64,000 nt of DNA, from NCBI GenBank assembly GCA_032622095.1, contig CP136069.1:119898126-119962125 (forward strand), in the 5' to 3' direction. The stretch's first letter is position 1, and the number at the start of each line of letters is the position of its first letter. The DNA is from Siphonodentalium dalli (taxonomy: Eukaryota; Mollusca; Scaphopoda; Gadilida; Siphonodentaliidae). The notes below the pieces were generated by a model, which saw nothing but the letters and a program-made list of their open reading frames with translations, ran no database searches and was not told the DNA's origin. The translations under genes and the position numbers were made by a program. Of the stretch, positions 1 through 12,937 are shown piece after piece.

Positions 1-126
1 CTGCGGCACTAAGATACAAATAAATCTGGAAATTGGTAAGTACAATCCTCAGCACAATATTTTCTAATTTATTGGGCATGATATATGACACATTAAACAT
101 ATTGAAAAAAACATATTCATATTTAA

Positions 127-386
127 CCCTTCCGACAGGAGCTTCCTGAATTTTTTTGAAAACCCTGTGCCAATGCAATTCTCTTATATATGCGAGTTGC
201 CCATAAGGAGCCTCACATATATAAGACAATACATTGGCCTAAAAATATTTACCTTGACCTTGTAAGCCAGCACATTCTCTTATATATGCGAGGCTTGATC
301 CCTATGGGAAACTTGCATATATAAGAGAATTCAGCTGGAACCAGGTTATTTAATGCTGCACCAGCATAACTCTCATCATGGAAGGG
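127..386. mobile_element. 260-bp TTAA-flanked MITE
   Basis: Ends are CCCTTCC and GGAAGGG, flanked on both sides by TTAA (123-126 and 387-390). Inside, two copies of TTCTCTTATATATGCGAG and opposing ATATATAAGA motifs make internal inverted repeats. The TTAA duplication suggests piggyBac- or Kolobok-type mobilisation; the TIR is short, so this is tentative. A degraded relative lies near 18450-18560. Confidence 0.5.
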
Positions 387-761
387 TTAAAAGATCTAAC
401 TTGACCAGACTATTTTCTTTTGGATTTTTACAAAAAACATGCAGGATCGAATCTTTGGCTGGCCCAGCCTATAATGTGAAGATGTTGCATGATTCCAGAT
501 ACCATGCAGTGTGTCCAGGGGTACAAATGTAAATCGTTTCCACTGTATTTCCGATGAAAACTTGGCAAAACTCAACAAAAATAATGGACATTGATAATTA
601 TGTTGTTAAAAATTATTTTTATGATATAAAATATTATTTTAAAGATATATTCAGATGTTTTTTTTAATCCCCAGGTTATTTAGTGACAAGGGAGACAATT
701 CATTCTCAAATAGATGATGACAATGAGTTATCCTTCCTGAAGCAAGTCATATAACATATAG

Positions 762-1075
762 CAATCCTAAGCCATCACTAAATGTCGAGGGCTAACAATC
801 CGATGGCTTACTAGCCATCGGCCTACTATCCATCGGCCTACTAGCCATCCATCCATCGAGGGCTAACCGATGGCTTAGCTCATTTAAATATTTTGGCCTA
901 TAGGAGGGCTAAGCGATCGCTAATAAGCCATCATCTAGCCATCACCTAGTCTCGATGGCTAAATTTTGCATTAACCATCCATATCCTCTGAAAACTACTA
1001 GCAATCAGTAAGCCATCATTCCTTCTCTTCGGAGTGCTAAAGAATGGCTAACAGATGGCTAATGATTTCAGTAAG
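762..1075. repeat. GCTAAGCCATC-rich short-period repeat
   Basis: Motifs of the type GATGGCTTA, TAGCCATC and GAGGGCTAA occur many times in both orientations, with a near-tandem core (GCCATCGGCCTACTA) at about 805-850. The opposing orientations would allow strong intramolecular pairing. No TIR with a matching duplication was pinned down. Confidence 0.55.
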
Positions 1076-1228
1076 GGTCACGAATGTCCATCTCATCGAT
1101 ACAAGTATTGCTGCACTAACTGTTTACCAGGTCAGTAGTTCCAGCCGATGCAAGATCATACAAGACACCTGCCACATGTAATTGTTTTTGCCATTGGCAA
1201 ATTTGGCAAATGGCAGTGCGAACCCTAA

Positions 1229-1560
1229 TATGAAGTACCTCCACTTAAATTATCACTTGTGCATATAGTCAAAGTTTCCTTCAACGTAAAACAGGAAATG
1301 AAATCGATTGGGATATTGCTGTTTTATGTCGAAGCCCCATGTATATATGTCTTACTATATCGTGGTTTAGAGTTGTTGACCCACTCACCTAAAATCCCCA
1401 ATAACTGCAATAAAATGTCACAAGGGTGACAGTAAACAGGTTTATTCCATAGAAAATATTATATTGTATTCCACAAGTTGTCAACTGAAAGTAGTAATGT
1501 AATGTGAGAAATATATTTTATCACAACATTTACTTAAACAAACTCATTTAACCTTGCGAG
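1229..1560. repeat. old interspersed repeat copy (same family as 49690-52790)
   Basis: Shares long similar stretches with 49845-49877 plus 52030-52160: CTCACCTAAAA, GTTCATTCCATAGAAAA-like, AGTTGTCAA-TGAAAG-AGTAAT, and others. Parts match 8087-8345 in inverted orientation. It serves as an approximate uninterrupted version of the 49.7-52.8 kb copy. Confidence 0.55.
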
Positions 1561-3121
1561 GTGATAGTGTGAATATAAATGTAAACTAAAGGCTGCTAGG
1601 TGACATGTCCCCCCAAATAAGGTGGCTTTATTTGACCAGTGGCTTTTTTAGAAATGAAAATTTTTATTCTGGGAACAACCAAATTGAATCAGACTTTACT
1701 TAATTCCTACTGTCTATATTAACTATTTCTGAATCAACCGATGACGGACCCAAAATTCTTCAGATGTATTCTCAAATTATAAGTCGTCATGCAAAATTCA
1801 TCGGACGAAGCCCAGATTCGAACTGGGCCCATATTCTCAAATTATAAGGTGATAATGACCATAATTGCGGTAAAAATGGGCTGACTAAACCTAAATTTGA
1901 ACTTGATCTGTATTTTCATATGAGAAATCCATATACCAAATTTGAAAGCAAACATATAACTATAGTTAACAAGACAGTCAAAGACTGTGGGGTCGCTCAC
2001 CAGACTGCAAAGACTGATAAGACTAGGACTCTGGAGACCACAACAGTCAGAACTTTTCATAATCATTTTAAAAGAAGTAGATCTAAACAGGATATGTGGC
2101 TAGAGAGGCTTCATGTATGTAGATCGGTGAATATCTACCTTGAAATTACCAACTGTACACTACTGATCACCCCCCCGCTCCTCCAGCTCAACAAGTCCCC
2201 TCCCGACCGGGCTCCAGACTCCCAAGTCTTAGGTTGGAATTTCACAACAGACATCTCAAACTTTCTCAATTGTTGGAAATTTCCAATCTCACAAGCGCCT
2301 TTTTATAAAACCATTTAGACATGTTTGAAGCCCAATTATCCATGGACCCAAAACACCATACATGTATGTCAAATTAATCAGTCAGGTAGTTCCAAGGTAG
2401 ATGTTTTAATGAATTTTGTATTTTAATGATTTTATTAGACACAAAAGTGTTAAGTCCCCATAGCCCTGTCATTTCTTAACAGGTTGACCTCATGTTAACA
2501 AATCTGAATCTCAGACACTAAAGGATCCTCCATACTATAGGTAAGCTAAATAGTCCAACCTCTCTTGAGAAGACATTTTAAGTATTACTTTAGAGACATA
2601 AAGTTATGTCCCTGGTCCCACCCTATTTAACCTGGTGACCCCATCTGAATAAATTTGAATCCCATACACCAAAGAACCCTTCATACTAAATATCAGTAAA
2701 ATAGACCTGATGGTCCTTGTGAAGGAAGCATATTAAGAGGAAAACTGTCCTTCGCTTGGCCCCTATTTGACCAGGTGACCTCTTATAGTTTTGCAGTGTT
2801 ACACCTCCCTGTGAGGTGTGGATGTGGTGTGGTTGAGGTGTGGTACATGATATGCAAATATCTGCAATGCACACCTTAACCACACCTCATACTTCAACAC
2901 CACACCTCATCCACACCTCATAGAAATAGTAAAATATCATAGCTTATAACAAAGCACACCTCAAATACACCTAAGGGACTCTAACAAAAACCTTTCTGCC
3001 ACAGGCACACCTCAAACACACCTCACATGTCTGCAACACACCACATGGTATCTATCAAAGTTCCTGGTTTAATGAGGACGCTAGCCAAGCTGAATTGTAT
3101 GATCTGATAAACAAACATATA

Positions 3122-4062
3122 CAGTAAAACCTCCACATACCGGAACATCTGCTATCCGGATCCCTCGCCAATCCGAATGAAATGTCCGCCCCAAATTCTC
3201 ACTAAAAATTACCTCTAAAATCCGGAACCTCCAAATTCCGGATATCGGACGCGTATGTCAGTCCATAATTAAGCGAACACTGTGATTATTAGCTCTGAAT
3301 ACCGGACGAGATCGGATGAGATCTCGTATCTGCCGATACGAGATCGGCCGAGACGAGCCGAGAGTATAGCGATTACGTACTCCAGTATAAGCGGACCATT
3401 TAATTAGCGTTCTTTTGTTCGGCGTATGCTTTGAACTGGATTGTAATAACAGGAGTCTGATTAGATATCTACGCTCACAGATCGAGAATTAGAGCACTGA
3501 CATATTGTTTTTGCAACAGTTATTGCGTCCAGTTAATTGGACTCTGTTTTTACAACCATTGTCAAAACAATAAATTGCTATAAGTGCCCGATGTTGATGT
3601 ATAGTCAGCATAACAGTTTGAATCTTTCACAATGACTGAGCCTTCACGAAAACGACATCGAACAGAGTTAACACTAGACCAGAAAGTCAAAGTTATTAAA
3701 GATCTCAGCTCAACGCCTAAGCCGACATGCAAAGAACTAAGTGTTAAATATGGCATCGGCAAATCAACGATCAGCGACATAGGCAAGAATCGAGACAGTT
3801 TCTTTCTAAAGTCGGACTAGTTGCACAAATCATGTTCTATATATGTTTTATATAATTTGTTATGTTTGTGTTTTACATGTATTTCGTTCTCGTAATTATT
3901 CAATAAATTCTCATTAATCAATAATACAATCTTGGTCATACTTGGTATTAAACGCCGGCAATATATCACCGACGGTGACGCGATTTTCTATAAACCGGAC
4001 ACCTCTCTAAACCGGATGGAAGGGCCGGTCCGAAGGGTGTTCGGTTTAGAGAGGTTTCACTG
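3122..4062 (+). mobile_element. internally deleted Tigger/pogo element
   Basis: TIRs CAGTAAAACCTC (left) and GAGGTTTCACTG (right) with TA on both sides (3120-3121, 4063-4064). The subterminal sequence is rich in CCGGA/TCCGG (AACCGGACACC type), as in Tigger elements. It encodes only the N-terminal DNA-binding part of a transposase (3632-3820). At 941 bp it lacks the catalytic DDE domain and would depend on a full-length relative. It sits inside the CACACCTCA element. Confidence 0.75.
3632..3820 (+). pseudogene. Tigger/CENP-B-type transposase N-terminus (truncated)
   Basis: A 62-residue ORF with MTEPSRKRHRTELTLDQKVK at its start and CKELSVKYGIGKSTISDI after it: the helix-turn-helix (psq/CENPB-N type) that binds the element's termini. 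A full pogo/Tigger transposase runs to several hundred residues with a CENPB-type second HTH and a DDE domain; none of that follows before the stop. It could still encode a free DNA-binding peptide, but expression is not indicated. Confidence 0.72.
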
Positions 4063-5734
4063 TAACATATGGAGCTGGCTATGTCATGTGGTAGAATTGC
4101 GCCAAAATTTATTTGAATGTCTTTTGTTCAGAAGAGTGTAGCTGCTCCAAACACAGCTGTGTATCTCTCAAGGATTTGAAAAGATACTTCATATATAAAG
4201 TTGTCATTAAATGGAATAAAAGGCTTGTGAAACATTAATATACTCTTTAAAAGCAGGTAAGTAATATATCATATCATTTTTCGATATATTTGATTTTCGC
4301 AACTAAATTATATTATCTATAAAGATGTCTGTTAATTACCACTGTGTTTGTATCAAAACAACTAAATGGACAGAGAAGCGGTGATGGTATTATCTTACAT
4401 TTGTACATTTGTACATGCAGTGTATACTACACAATAAAATATTGAAATGGAAATTGTAAATCATAACTTTGCTGAATTCTTTCAGCATTATATAATTTGA
4501 CTGCATGAATTATAAAATATAGCGGTGATCATGTCAGGCTAATATAGAATTAATTTTGCTTTATTGAATTTTTGCCCCAACCCCTGTATGACTTGAGCTG
4601 CAGTTAATTGCATGCATGGTCCCATGCAATATGTCAATATTATACATATGTACATGTATATAGCAAATTCATAGGGTACTAATGATAGATCAAGACTATA
4701 GTCACTTATAATAGTGATCTGAAGCTACTCATGGGAACACATATACCTTAATCTTCCAATAACACTAGGAACACTACTAGGACACTAATATATATAATCG
4801 AAAGTCACCAGGAACATGTTCAAAATATATAGAATGAATGCATGTGGACAAGACAAAATTAGTCACCTCTACCCACACCTCAGGCACACCTCTACCCACA
4901 CCTCAGGCACACCTCTACCCACACCTCTAACCACACCTCAGGTACACCTCAGTAAGCACACTTCCATAGGCACACCCCAAGCACACCTCAGACCATGCAC
5001 CTCAGGCACACCTCATCCACACCTTAAACACACCTCAGAAGCACACCTCAGGTACACCTCAAAAGCACACCTCAACCACACCTCATGCCTCATTTAAATA
5101 ATTGGCCCCACACCTCAGACACACCTCAACCACACATTAGGCACACCTCAGCCCCCACACCTTGTGTGAGGTGTAACACCTCAGCCATCTTTCAGGCCTA
5201 CACAACAAGAGCACCTTATCCACACCTTAAACACACTGAAAAACTATAAGGGACCCCATTTGAAAATTACCAACCTGACACCCCCATAAAGTTAAAATTT
5301 GTGGCCAATTCTGTCCAACAGTTTAACCTGAAGTAGGAACATATATGGACTGGCGATTTAAAAACATACATGTTGGAAAATTAAATCAAACTATGAAAAC
5401 AGTTCCATCCGATTTTTGAATTGAACATCTAATCTACAACTAATGTTGTATCAGGCATGAAATTTTCAACTGTTTAAATTTTGATTAAAGTAGGCGGTCA
5501 AAACTCCACCCCTCTACACTCACTACCCATTGCCCTAAACATTGCCCTCACACAGGCTGCCTAGAAATCAATATTATTATACCAGTACCAAACAGCATAG
5601 AGGATAGTTAAATCTCTTATTCTGCCCCTATTAGAACAAATGTGAATCCCCATCTATGAGATCCATTTATCTAAAAAATCTAGTAATATCAATCAGGGTA
5701 TGATTTCATCTGGATAAGAAAATAATTTTGGAAC

Positions 5735-6724
5735 AGCCAAGCCTGTATTTAGTGTGTCTGACCTTTGCAGAATGAGGTCCCCAAACGGCGAATTTAATGA
5801 CACTATTCTGCAAGGTGGGCTAGCATCACTGAATTCACCTCACCCTCTGGGGGCCTCTTTTCCTAAAAATACCCCAATTTGAACAAATCTGAACCCCGGT
5901 CACCCAAGGCCCCTCAATACCAAATATAAGCTATATAGGCCCAATGGTTCTTGAGAAGAAATTGTTTTAAGAATTACTATGGAGGGAAACAGTTATGGTC
6001 CTGGCTTTGCACCTATTTGATCTGATGAACTTATTTGAACAAATCTGATTGTGAGTCACCTAGGGAACATGCACACCAAAATATATAAACACATTCGGTA
6101 TTTAATATGGAGAAGAAAACAATTGTTGAAAGACAGATGGATAGACATCCCAACAGATAGATGGATAGAAGGACTGCCTGACAGACAGAAGACAAATTCA
6201 ATCCAATATACCCCCCAATTTTTCTTCACCTGGATAAGTGGTGGTTAAGAAAATAATATGAAACAGCCAAGTCTGAATTTAGTGTCTGACATTTACAGAA
6301 TGAGGTCCCCAAAAGGTGAATTTAATGACACTATTCCGCAAGGCAGGCTAGCATCACCGAATTCACATTCAGTCTGATTAGGCCGCAACTGCAATGGGAA
6401 ACCTAGAAACAGATTGAAGTTCTACTGTTGAAGTTGGTGATGCACACCCGGTGATGCACACCCATTGAGCATCTCAATTATGCATTTTATCTTTTGCAAA
6501 TTAGGGGACATTGAAACTGAACAGAATGGAAAAAGTCAAAAAGTAACTAAAACAAAATTTCTATTTGACACTCAAGATACTTCCCAGAAGATGAGACCTA
6601 AGCAGAATGAGGTCCCTGGAGGGTGTATTTGGTGATTCTAGCCTGCTGTACAGGGTAGCAACACTAAATTCACCCTCAGGGGACCTCATTCTGCAAATGT
6701 CAGACACACTAAATTCAGGCTTGA
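5735..6724. repeat. cluster of degraded hAT-like MITE copies
   Basis: Two or three degraded members of the family with core GCAGAATGAGGTCCC: one near 5735-5870, and one from 6268 (CAAGTCTGAATTTAGTG) to 6724 (ACTAAATTCAGGCTTG), about 457 bp. The latter is close in size to the copies at 12472-12937 (466 bp) and 36901-37354 (454 bp). I see no clear duplication around these older copies. Confidence 0.6.
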
Positions 6725-8086
6725 GAAAATAATTTTGTTTTAATTTGATAATTGCTAGTGCAGTGTTTACACAAACCTGTCCAATAACATTCTAATCTCT
6801 AATCTGTCATTCTGATCTCAATTAATGACATGACTGTCTCTCTGAAACTGAGTCCTCTGGTAGATATAATATTGGCAGATATAATAACTGCTTCTGGAGA
6901 GAGGTAAGTTGTGATATGATATGGGTGAAGGGCTGTTGGCAGGGTGGGGGGCCTGGGTCATGTGAAGGTTGGGGGGGGGGGGGGTGATGGAAAGTTTCTG
7001 TGATTTCATTAAAGACTGAAGTTTCATAACTCAGAGGATGTTATAATTATGTGAGTTTTTCAAATTTTATAACATGTTATAAAAAAAAAAAAAATTAATT
7101 TTGTGTGTTAAATTGAGCAATCTGAGTTCAATCTGAATTTTTTGGGGTTTTTTTTTTTTAGTTATGTCACTGGCTCCGCCCACATTGACACAGTGACCTC
7201 ATTTGAACAATTCTGAACCACAGTCCTCCAAGGACCCTTTGTACCAAATATGAACCCATTCGGCCCAATGAAATTCGAGAATAAGTTGCTGTAAGAATTA
7301 CTATGGTGGTAAAGAGTTATGGTCCTAGCTTCGCAACTATTTGACAGGGTGACTTCATTTGAACAAATCTGAATGTGATTCACCTAGGGAACATCCACAC
7401 CAAATATGAACCCATTCGGTCTTACAGTTCGGGAGGAGATCATTCTTGACGGACAGACGGTGCGACAGACGGACGGACGACGGACGAGGAGTGATGACTA
7501 TAGCTCCACCGGGGAATTCGTCTCAGGTGAGCTAAAAAGCTATCACCCGGAAACCAACATAATCATCAATTATAAGTCAACAAGGAGTCAAGGACCATAA
7601 CTCCAGTAAAAATAGGCGGACGGAACCTAAATCGAACTTTACCTGAGTTTTCATATGAGCAATTCACATACCAAATTTTTAAACAAAACATATAACTGTC
7701 TTTAAAGCTATCACCCAGAAACCAAAATAATCAGAAAACTATATGTCAACAAGAACAATAACATAAGTCGACTAATCCACATACAAAATTTTAAAACAAT
7801 CAGATAACTAAAACTAAATTTATCACCCGGAAACCAAAATAATCGTCAAATTCGAAGTTGACAAGACCATAACTCCAGCAAATATAGCCTGAGGCGAACC
7901 GAACCCAAATTTTAACTTGACCTGTATTTTCATGTGGGTAATCCACAAACGGAATTTGAAAGCAATCAGATAACTAAAAGTTATCATCTGGAAACCATCT
8001 GGGACGGACCAACTGATTTCAATAATACCCCAATTTTGTTTTTCGGGGGAACCGACAAACAGAGGTTACTTGTAATTATGCTGCAT

Positions 8087-8345
8087 ATTCTATGAGCAAT
8101 TTAACTTCAAAGTTACATTGTAATACATCATTAAGACTGTAAGATGCCACCCTCTCTGATGAATAGAGCATCTTGTATTGATTTGATGGGTAAAATCGAT
8201 TAAAAGTGACAAAAAATCTTGTCATTGGATCTGGGTGTAAAGTCTACTATACAAAGATATATACATGGAACTTGGATGTAAAACAGCATTATCCCAACCA
8301 ATTGCCCTAGCTGGTTTACGTCGAAGGAAACTTGGACTATTGCAT
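8087..8345. repeat. old repeat related to 52514-52790
   Basis: Matches 52514-52790 in the same orientation over about 250 bp with many substitutions (GGCATATTCT-like, ACTTCATTA-GACTGTAA, GTATTGATTT-, CTGGTTTAC). This is one half of the same old family as 1229-1560. Confidence 0.5.
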
Positions 8346-8550
8346 GTATCATTGTAAATCTGCCCACGCCCGCGGTCTGGAACAACCCAACATCACATTC
8401 AATCTAAAAAAAACAACCCGATAACACTGTCTGAAGGAAAGATACAACCAGCTTATAATCTAACATTGTTACACAAACATCTGACACATTGATGGTTCAG
8501 CATGCCACATTCGTTATACCCCCCTCCCCATGTACAAAGATATCCAGAGA

Positions 8551-8613
8551 TCATATATAGTCTAAATGTCATCATATGTAGTCTAAATGTCATTATATAT
8601 AGTCTAAATGTCA
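8551..8613 (+). repeat. three-copy outlier of the 21-bp satellite
   Basis: Three consecutive units of the ATATAGTCTAAATGTCAT type, 1.8 kb before the main array and in the same orientation. The unit is identical in length and nearly so in sequence to the array at 10394-12084. Confidence 0.9.
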
Positions 8614-10393
8614 TGATCTCCACCAAATTGATTCCATTCTTCTCCATGATACAAGGAATCTAATTGTATGATTTAAAGATGCCAAATTGGTGTTGTTTTT
8701 GGATGTGATTGGGGGGGTGGGTAGGCACTAAATTTGATAAGAATTGGTTTAGTCACTGATTGATACAAAACTTATACAAAATCATCCACATGGTATGAGG
8801 AGTCTAATGGTGTGGCTTAAAACTGTTAAAACTGGCGTCATTCGAGTCAGGGGTGCACTGAAAAGGAGAAGGACACCAGAATTGATACACAATAATTTTA
8901 GCGCCAATTTTCACCAAATTGATACACATTCTTATCCATGGTTCGAGGAATCAAATCATGTAATTTAAAGACGCAATGTTGATGCTGTTTGTGTGAGAGA
9001 TGGTGTGGGGTGGGCACTAAATTTGATAAAAAAAAAAATTAGTCACCGATTAGCACCAAACTTATAAATAACCATCTCCATGATATCAGGAGTCTTAATT
9101 GCTTGGTTTAAAGATGTCAAAAGTGGTGCCATTCGAGACAGGGGTCCACAGAGGATGAGAGAGACACAAAAAATTGATAAAAAATATGTCTAGCGCCGAT
9201 TTCCGCCAGACTGATACATATTCTTCTCCGTGATTCGAGAAATCTAATCGTGTGGTTTAAATATGCCAAATTTGTGCCGTTTGGGTGAGAGAAATGGGGG
9301 CCTTAAATTTGATACGAATTTGTATACTCGTCAATTTTCAACAATTTTATATATATTCATCTCCATAATGAGTCTAAGTTTGTGGTTTAATGATGTCAAA
9401 TGTGGCGCCGCTTGAGTCCGAACTAGGGACGGGCGAGTCACCAAAACTGATGGAAATATGTTTAGTGCCAATTAACATCAAATTCATACAGGTTCTTCTC
9501 AAATGATACGAGGAATCAAATCGTGCGTGTTAAAAACATCACATTTGGTGCCTAGATATATTTGCAAATAAATGCCTCTCTGTATTATATGTGTTCTATA
9601 TATAACTTCACGGGGTACAATCAAGATGGCACCAAGGTGTTCTAACAGTGGTAACTTTTTACGAGGAAGATAATGGTGCATGTTAAAATATTAGAATAGC
9701 TCATGCTAATATTATAACACAATTGAGTCTGCCCCATTCAATATAGTTTCCACACAAAAATTACAAGAGATACGGAAATGTATAGAAGGCCTGTTCAACA
9801 ATAGTGGCCACAGTGTGCCGTCAAATATAATTTCTTCTGAGATAAAAGAAAACGGAGTCAGTGGCACATGACTTTTCATGATCATCCAATACTGACATCT
9901 GACAAGATTATATCTGCCCAATATACAGAGGATATCTTTCATGTTTTAGAACAGACTCATCGCCTAACATAAACAACTCAAAATCTCTCTCTGTTGTATA
10001 GCAACATTTCTTTTAAACTCAGAATAATTAGCCAGTATATATAGCACCATGAACAGTGGAGCACCTGGATATTTCTTTGAAACATCTGTATCTTCATGGA
10101 GATATGATAACCAAGTATCCTCAGTCAAACCTTAGTCAAACCCACTAGATTAATTGATACATCTCAATGTAAAACCCAATTGTAAAATGACAATCGCTCC
10201 GATCCGACAAGGTGAGCTACTACTTATATTCCGGGTGTAAGAATCATGTTTTGTGATGTTATTTGGATATATAATTTTTATCAGATTATGTGTAACGCTT
10301 TGAACAAGAGTATCTTCTATTCCCACCATATATCCACAATATGCAGAGGGTTTCACATCACTTTAACCTGGGCAACGCCTGGTAATCCTGCTA

Positions 10394-12084
10394 GTATAGT
10401 CTAAATGTCATTATATATAGTCTAAATGTCATCATATATAGTCTAAATGTCATCATATATAGTCTAAATGTCATTACATATAGTCTATATGAATGTCATC
10501 ATATATAGTCTAAATGTCATCATATATAGTCTAAATGTCATTATATATAGTCTATATGAATGTCATCATATATAGTCTAAATGTCATCATATATAGTCTA
10601 AATGTCATCATATATAGTCTAAATGTCATTATATATAGTCTATATGAATGTCATCATATATAGTCTAAATGTCATCATATATAGTCTAAATGTCATCATA
10701 TATAGTCTAAATGTCATTACATATAGTCTATATGAATGTCATCATATATAGTCTAAATGTCATCATATATAGTCTATATGAATGTCATCATATATAGTCT
10801 AAATGTCATCATATATAGTCTAAATGTCATTATATATAGTCTATATGAATGTCATCATATATAGTCTAAATGTCATCATGTATAGTCTAAATGTCATCAT
10901 ATATAGTCTAAATGTCATTATATATAGTCTAAATGTAATCATATATAGTCTAAATTTCATCATATATAGTCTAAATGTCATCATATATAGTCAAAATGTC
11001 ATTATATATAGTCTAAATATCATTATATATAGTCAAAATGTCATTATATTGTCTAAATGTCATCATATATAGTCTAAATGTCATTATATATAGTCTAAAT
11101 GTCATTATATATAGTCTAAATGTCATTATATATAGTCTAAATGTCATCATATATAGACTAAATGTCATCATATATAGTCTAGATCATCATATATAGTCTA
11201 AATGTCACCATATATAGTCTAAATGTCATTATATATAGTCTAAATGTCATCATATATAGTCAAAATGTCATCATATATAGTCTAAATGTCATTATATATA
11301 GTCAAAATGTCATTATATTGTCTAAATGTCATCATATATAGTCTAAATGTCATCATATATAGTCTTAATGTCATTTTTTATAGTCTAAATGTCATCATAT
11401 ATAGTCTAAATGTCATCATATATAGACTAAATGTCATCATATATAGTCTAAATATCATCATATATAGTCTAAATGTCATCATATATAGTCTGAATGTCAT
11501 CATATATAGACTAAATGTCATCATATATAGTCTAAATATCATCATATATAGTCTAAATGTCATCATATATAGTCTAAATGTCATTATATATAGTCTAAAT
11601 GTCATTATATATAGTCTGAATGTCATCATATATAGACTAAATGTCATTATATATAGTCTGAATGTCATCATATATAGTCTGAATGTCATCATATATAGTC
11701 TAAATGTCATTATATATAGTCTGAATGTCATCATATATAGACTAAATGTCATTATATATAGTCTAAATGTCATTATATATAGTCTGAATGTCATCATATA
11801 TAGTCTAAATGTCATTATATATAGTCTAAATGTCATTATATATAGTCTGAATGTCATCATATATAGTCTAAATGTAATCATATATAGTCTAAACGTAATC
11901 ATATATAGTCTAAATGTAATCATATATAGTCTAAATGTAATAATATCTAAATGTAATCATATATAGTCTAAATGTCATTATATATAGTCTAAATGTAATC
12001 ATATATAGTCTGAATGTAATCATATATAGTCTAAATGTAATCATATATAGTCTAAATGTAATCATATATAGTCTAAATGTCATT
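10394..12084. repeat. 21-bp satellite array (about 80 units)
   Basis: Unit core TATATAGTCTAAATGTCAT, 21 bp. Because 21 is a multiple of 3, both strands stay open for long stretches (seven-residue peptide periods), which I regard as an artefact. Up to about 10850 a variant with a 4-base TATG insertion recurs every 67 or 88 bp, a higher-order pattern of 3 or 4 units. The later half lacks it and instead alternates CATCAT/CATTAT and TAAAT/TGAAT variants. Confidence 0.95.
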
Positions 12085-12157
12085 ACTGTTGTTAGCAGCA
12101 GTGTAGCTAGTATGGGAAGAAAACACCATCTTTAATGGTTCCTCAGTTAATACTCAC

Positions 12158-12316
12158 CAATGCATCCATAAGGGTTGCTTGCTTTGAGTCCGTAGAACAC
12201 ATCCATACAAGAGTCACATATATGGCCAACAACATGGTTCTTACAGTCACAGATGCCTGTTTTCGGGTCGCAGTTGAGAATACCACCGAGGGTGCCAGGC
12301 TTAAAGCAACTACATT
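12158..12316 (-). CDS. laminin alpha exon: LE10
   Basis: 159 bp, phase 1 to 1. It encodes CSCFKPGTLGGILNC, GICDCKNHVVGHICDSC and VFYGLKASNPYGC, with eight cysteines. Acceptor TTATTTCAG, donor GTGAGT. The next exon (LE11 expected, beginning in phase 1) is not found below this point and presumably lies outside the window. The 21-bp satellite ends only 73 bases from the donor. Confidence 0.92.
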
Positions 12317-12471
12317 CTGAAATAAAAAAAATGATTATATGTTAACTTTTCCAATTTAAGCGAGAGTCTCTCGAAATTTAGCCCTGTCTCCCACACTCCA
12401 TAACAGGCAGAAGTTTCTCCACAATTTGCTAAATAATGAAAGACAATATCTTTGGAAATAGAAGTCACACA

Positions 12472-12937
12472 CAAGCCTGAGTTTAGTGTGCCTGTCATTT
12501 GCAGAATGAGGTCCCCAGAGGGTGAATTTAGTGACACTATCCTACATAATTGGCTAGCATCACTAAATTCTCCTTTGGGGGCCTCATTCCTCTTAGGCCT
12601 CATCCTCTCTGGAATGGAAAGCTTCTTTATTATCAAATATCTATAGAAACTTCTTCACATAGATTCTATTTCTTTTTTAGTTTAGATTCTCTGTATCCCC
12701 AAATTGGCAGATGACATATTGCATAATCGACGTTCCCAATGGGTGTACATCACGATATTCACCATTTGGAAACTTCAATCTGAGTCTATGTCTCTCATAG
12801 CATATGAGGCCATGCAGAATCAGGTCCCAAGAGGGTGAATTTGGTGATGCTAGCCCATTGTGCTATATATAGTGTCACTAAATTCACCATCTGGGTACCT
12901 CATTCTGCAAATGACAGGCACACTAAACTCAGACTTG
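12472..12937. mobile_element. 466-bp hAT-like MITE
   Basis: Ends CAAGCCTGAGTTTAGTGTG and CACACTAAACTCAGACTTG; both inner flanks carry TCATTTGCAGAATGAGGT or its inverse. Closely similar along its length to 36901-37354, which has a perfect 8-bp duplication; here the flanks do not match, so this copy is older or rearranged. It starts about 155 bp from the LE10 acceptor. Confidence 0.75.

Larger units (their letters stand above)
2781..5251. mobile_element. 2.5-kb inverted-repeat element with CACACCTCA arms
   Basis: Left end TCTTATAGTTTTGCAGTG and right end CACTGAAAAACTATAAGG are near-perfect inverses, with GACC on both sides (2777-2780, 5252-5255). The flanking text (ACCAGGTGACC before, GACCCCATTTGAA after) reads on into a common older repeat of this window, so it looks like an insertion. 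The arms are CACACCTCA-type minisatellite (about 2800-3050 and 4866-5215, partly in opposite orientation) and the centre holds a nested Tigger element. Confidence 0.55.
1..12157. other. intron and repeats downstream of LE10
   Basis: Non-coding as far as I can see. It holds the 260-bp TTAA MITE, the GCCATC-rich repeat, old interspersed repeats (phrases such as GACCTCATTTGAACAAATCTGAA recur near 2500-2800, 5880, 6010, 7190 and 7350), the CACACCTCA element with a Tigger remnant, degenerate unique sequence at 8650-10390 and the 21-bp satellite. Several old repeats end in runs of GACGGACGGA (7450-7490), a common end of degraded elements in invertebrate genomes. No LE11 exon was found. Confidence 0.6.

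Noticed and set aside
780-860. CRISPR-like look of the GCCATCGGCCTACTA repeats
   Set aside because: Units are irregular, contiguous and in a eukaryotic intron; no spacer-repeat structure.
6960-6990. Poly-G tract as a regulatory quadruplex
   Set aside because: A single run of G without four spaced tracts; simple sequence noise is enough to explain it.
10824-11966. Open frames of up to 226 codons on both strands (NVIIYSL repeats)
   Set aside because: Product of a 21-bp tandem repeat whose period is a multiple of three; not a protein gene.
1-12157. Search for the LE11 exon
   Set aside because: No stretch with the eight-cysteine LE spacing and phase-1 splice sites on the minus strand; CTCACC at about 1384 belongs to an interspersed repeat also present at 49853.
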